Of a stretch of 14,845 bases of DNA, positions 14,501 through 14,845 are shown piece by piece. The stretch comes from an uncultured Methanomassiliicoccus sp. GTDB taxonomy: Archaea; Thermoplasmatota; Thermoplasmata; Methanomassiliicoccales; Methanomassiliicoccaceae. The translations under genes and the position numbers were made by a program. The notes beneath the pieces are model-generated. The model did not search any database and had not been told where the DNA came from. It worked only from the letters and a program-made list of their open reading frames with translations. Every line of letters begins with the position of its first letter. Positions within the stretch are counted from its first letter, which is position 1. The stretch is taken from assembly GCA_905202485.1 (NCBI GenBank), contig CAJKRY010000022.1, positions 1 through 14,845 of the forward strand, given 5' to 3'.

Positions 14501-14845
14501 CTGCAACTGCAACAAACAATATGGTGCAGGTCGGCAGCGTTGATGGAGCATTAACTCTCTTCAAGGACTCAACATTCAGCAACGACGGCTACAAACTCAC
14601 TGGATGGAACACAAGGCCTGACGGAGACGGAACTTCATACAAGCTTGGAGATACTTTCTCACTCAATGGTGCAGAGTTCAAAGACTTATCAGATGTCAGC
14701 AAGGTAGAGAATGTGCCAAGTGATATAACAAAAGGCTTCACACTCTACGCTATCTGGGAGAAAGTAGGATCATCTGACAATCCAGGCAACAACACAGACG
14801 GCGGCAACGACAACACTGCATTATATCTCATTGCCGGAATGCTTG
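11530..14845 (+). CDS. Giant secreted surface protein with B-repeat-like units (3' end cut by window)
   Basis: I translated this frame codon by codon: 1105 codons with no stop, running off the window. An N-terminal signal peptide is clear: MKTEKR, a hydrophobic stretch to residue 26, then SSS. The body is Asp/Asn/Lys/Thr-rich, beta-type and nearly free of Cys, as in exported adhesin-like proteins. Degenerate InlB-B (Listeria-Bacteroides) units show as GYxLxxW followed by an F-x-x-x-W/F strand. They are GYDLIEW (413) to MTFTATWE (455-462), YYMLTGWN (644), DGYKLTQW (921) to MSFYANFE, and the best copy DGYKLTGWNTRPDGDGTSY (1019) to FTLYAIWE (1070). A GSSDNPGNNTDGGNDN linker (about 1081-1096) then leads into hydrophobic ALYLIAGML, probably the start of a C-terminal membrane anchor, so only a short tail is missing. 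Likely on the cell surface, in contact with host, bacteria or other cells; the ligand is unknown. It looks more AT-rich than the ech genes. Confidence 0.9.
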   Translation, partial: MKTEKRLTMALSVLVALMMLAVPLASSSNLFVDGGQTNSNGDAPLISGDSSNEDITIKDVYIVKDINELNKLPIYDQLKKQLKITDDSGMSNYAPCLITVYTVSDKVAKVGADGKPVDGKLGVKFNIEYNDGSEDKTKKGGYSGLGLYDGAKKEYYFTAPLGTFNGDSDALGIGANKQLNQVYTVKAQLYDKTEKKISEVSMDTGADGVTINEVWMIDDQTSFEKIRDVHGKKLSDFIENEQWGENRNPWVAVAFTTASPGAVTISIDATDMSSVKPFTMTFTEAGKHVFVATVGSKDQAGGTGDFLDLNNKTQWENNTYQVIASVPNGQESIGSVTYGNASLTYDVIFKLNSDENSLDIAEKIGELTDKEGIVTWKINADGDLVASVTISEQTKVSIEYLITQIFDKIKRNGYDLIEWASDDGNYTNMSYDASSSDYASVYCVENRDKAVDKNMTFTATWELMEGYVEVPVHVYQDDVLVGDFIKTYSVTEKNTIFVESPGLAEYIKNVTGINTYGIVVNDAQLNNTGIAASLNVKASEVYSSKVTYGSDNDLPTNGLIASNSEITVNYNLNDRLYSKIIVHSEAFKDGKDVTLFALKNKDYTYAEVFAALQQKDETHGIKNAAIVLNSGFDKDKNAVTKDNYYMLTGWNDGAELLDSGRNAPAELTLDTELNGYYVIFMVNGQFEVVYVPFGELSADKCTITSGVKYWSYVSYKDYVSDSFNNIKTFSFTKSQIDGIEKLVKDREHADDPIAVFIGSSYSFNNTAYAVFDASANDGNFGNKYVDKMIVSGKASSGTTTTKTTIPMPEVSPVYENTVVLVGYTNYIASTDKASTFGSAGHVDTFTAIVVPYKYTITFYNGSEVNGIFYYSDVSTMDDKSIASGLVAFSYKGTAYDRNGITAETAEDIMKDFSKILYPDKDGYKLTQWKDSDGNVMLDKVKKTTGAFKVGETTITYPVIEYEVKFKKVSADMSFYANFEAEKYAIIYSGNTATATNNMVQVGSVDGALTLFKDSTFSNDGYKLTGWNTRPDGDGTSYKLGDTFSLNGAEFKDLSDVSKVENVPSDITKGFTLYAIWEKVGSSDNPGNNTDGGNDNTALYLIAGML

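Overview
The window reads as a chromosomal piece of a methanogenic archaeon, most likely of the order Methanomassiliicoccales (Thermoplasmata). The basis is an energy-metabolism core made of a six-gene Ech-type [NiFe] hydrogenase and a HdrD-type heterodisulfide reductase subunit. Ribosome binding sites are of the archaeal GGTGA/GAGGTG type, TATA-like elements sit near starts, one start looks leaderless, and a very large secreted protein has Listeria-Bacteroides (InlB B) type repeats of the kind common in gut methanogens. The order-level placement is inference; a Methanosarcina-like methanogen is the main alternative. None of the recognised intact genes ends in TAG, which would fit a pyrrolysine-using lineage, but the sample is small.

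Layout. Positions 1-1281 hold a DUF1015 protein on the minus strand with a hairpin/T-tract terminator after it. It is divergent from a leaderless-looking cation diffusion facilitator (1372-2247), which is followed by a single-domain rhodanese (2290-2619). From 8331 down to 3564 on the minus strand lies echABCDEF. Its A/B junction abuts, B/C and D/E overlap by 4 bases (ATGA), and F is read from a GGTGA site laid over the echE stop. The C/D junction is odd: an 80-base overlap next to a six-A run. An orphan beta-class DNA methyltransferase (3535-2639) follows echF by 28 bases and may be read with it. hdrD (8508-9692) is divergent from echA across a 176-base intergenic region and ends in a hairpin plus T7 terminator. 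A small minus-strand protein with SecB-like sequence features (10193-9750) follows.

From 10194 to 11529 there is no convincing intact gene. This stretch holds the debris of a KilA-N-type protein in two frames, a C-terminal winged-helix remnant, an interrupted short ORF, an 11-base tandem duplication, two clear inverted repeats, and a striking C-poor, T-rich leader of about 430 bases packed with TTGA. The leader runs straight into the GGTGATT ribosome binding site of a giant secreted protein (11530 to beyond the window end), which has a signal peptide, degenerate B-repeats and a Gly/Asn/Asp linker leading into what looks like a C-terminal membrane anchor.

How it works together. Ech couples ferredoxin oxidation/reduction to H2 and ion movement across the membrane. 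HdrD carries the non-haem [4Fe-4S] chemistry that reduces CoM-S-S-CoB. Their head-to-head arrangement suggests co-regulation, and possibly shared use of ferredoxin. The right part is an accessory region where mobile or phage-type genes have decayed next to a surface protein gene.
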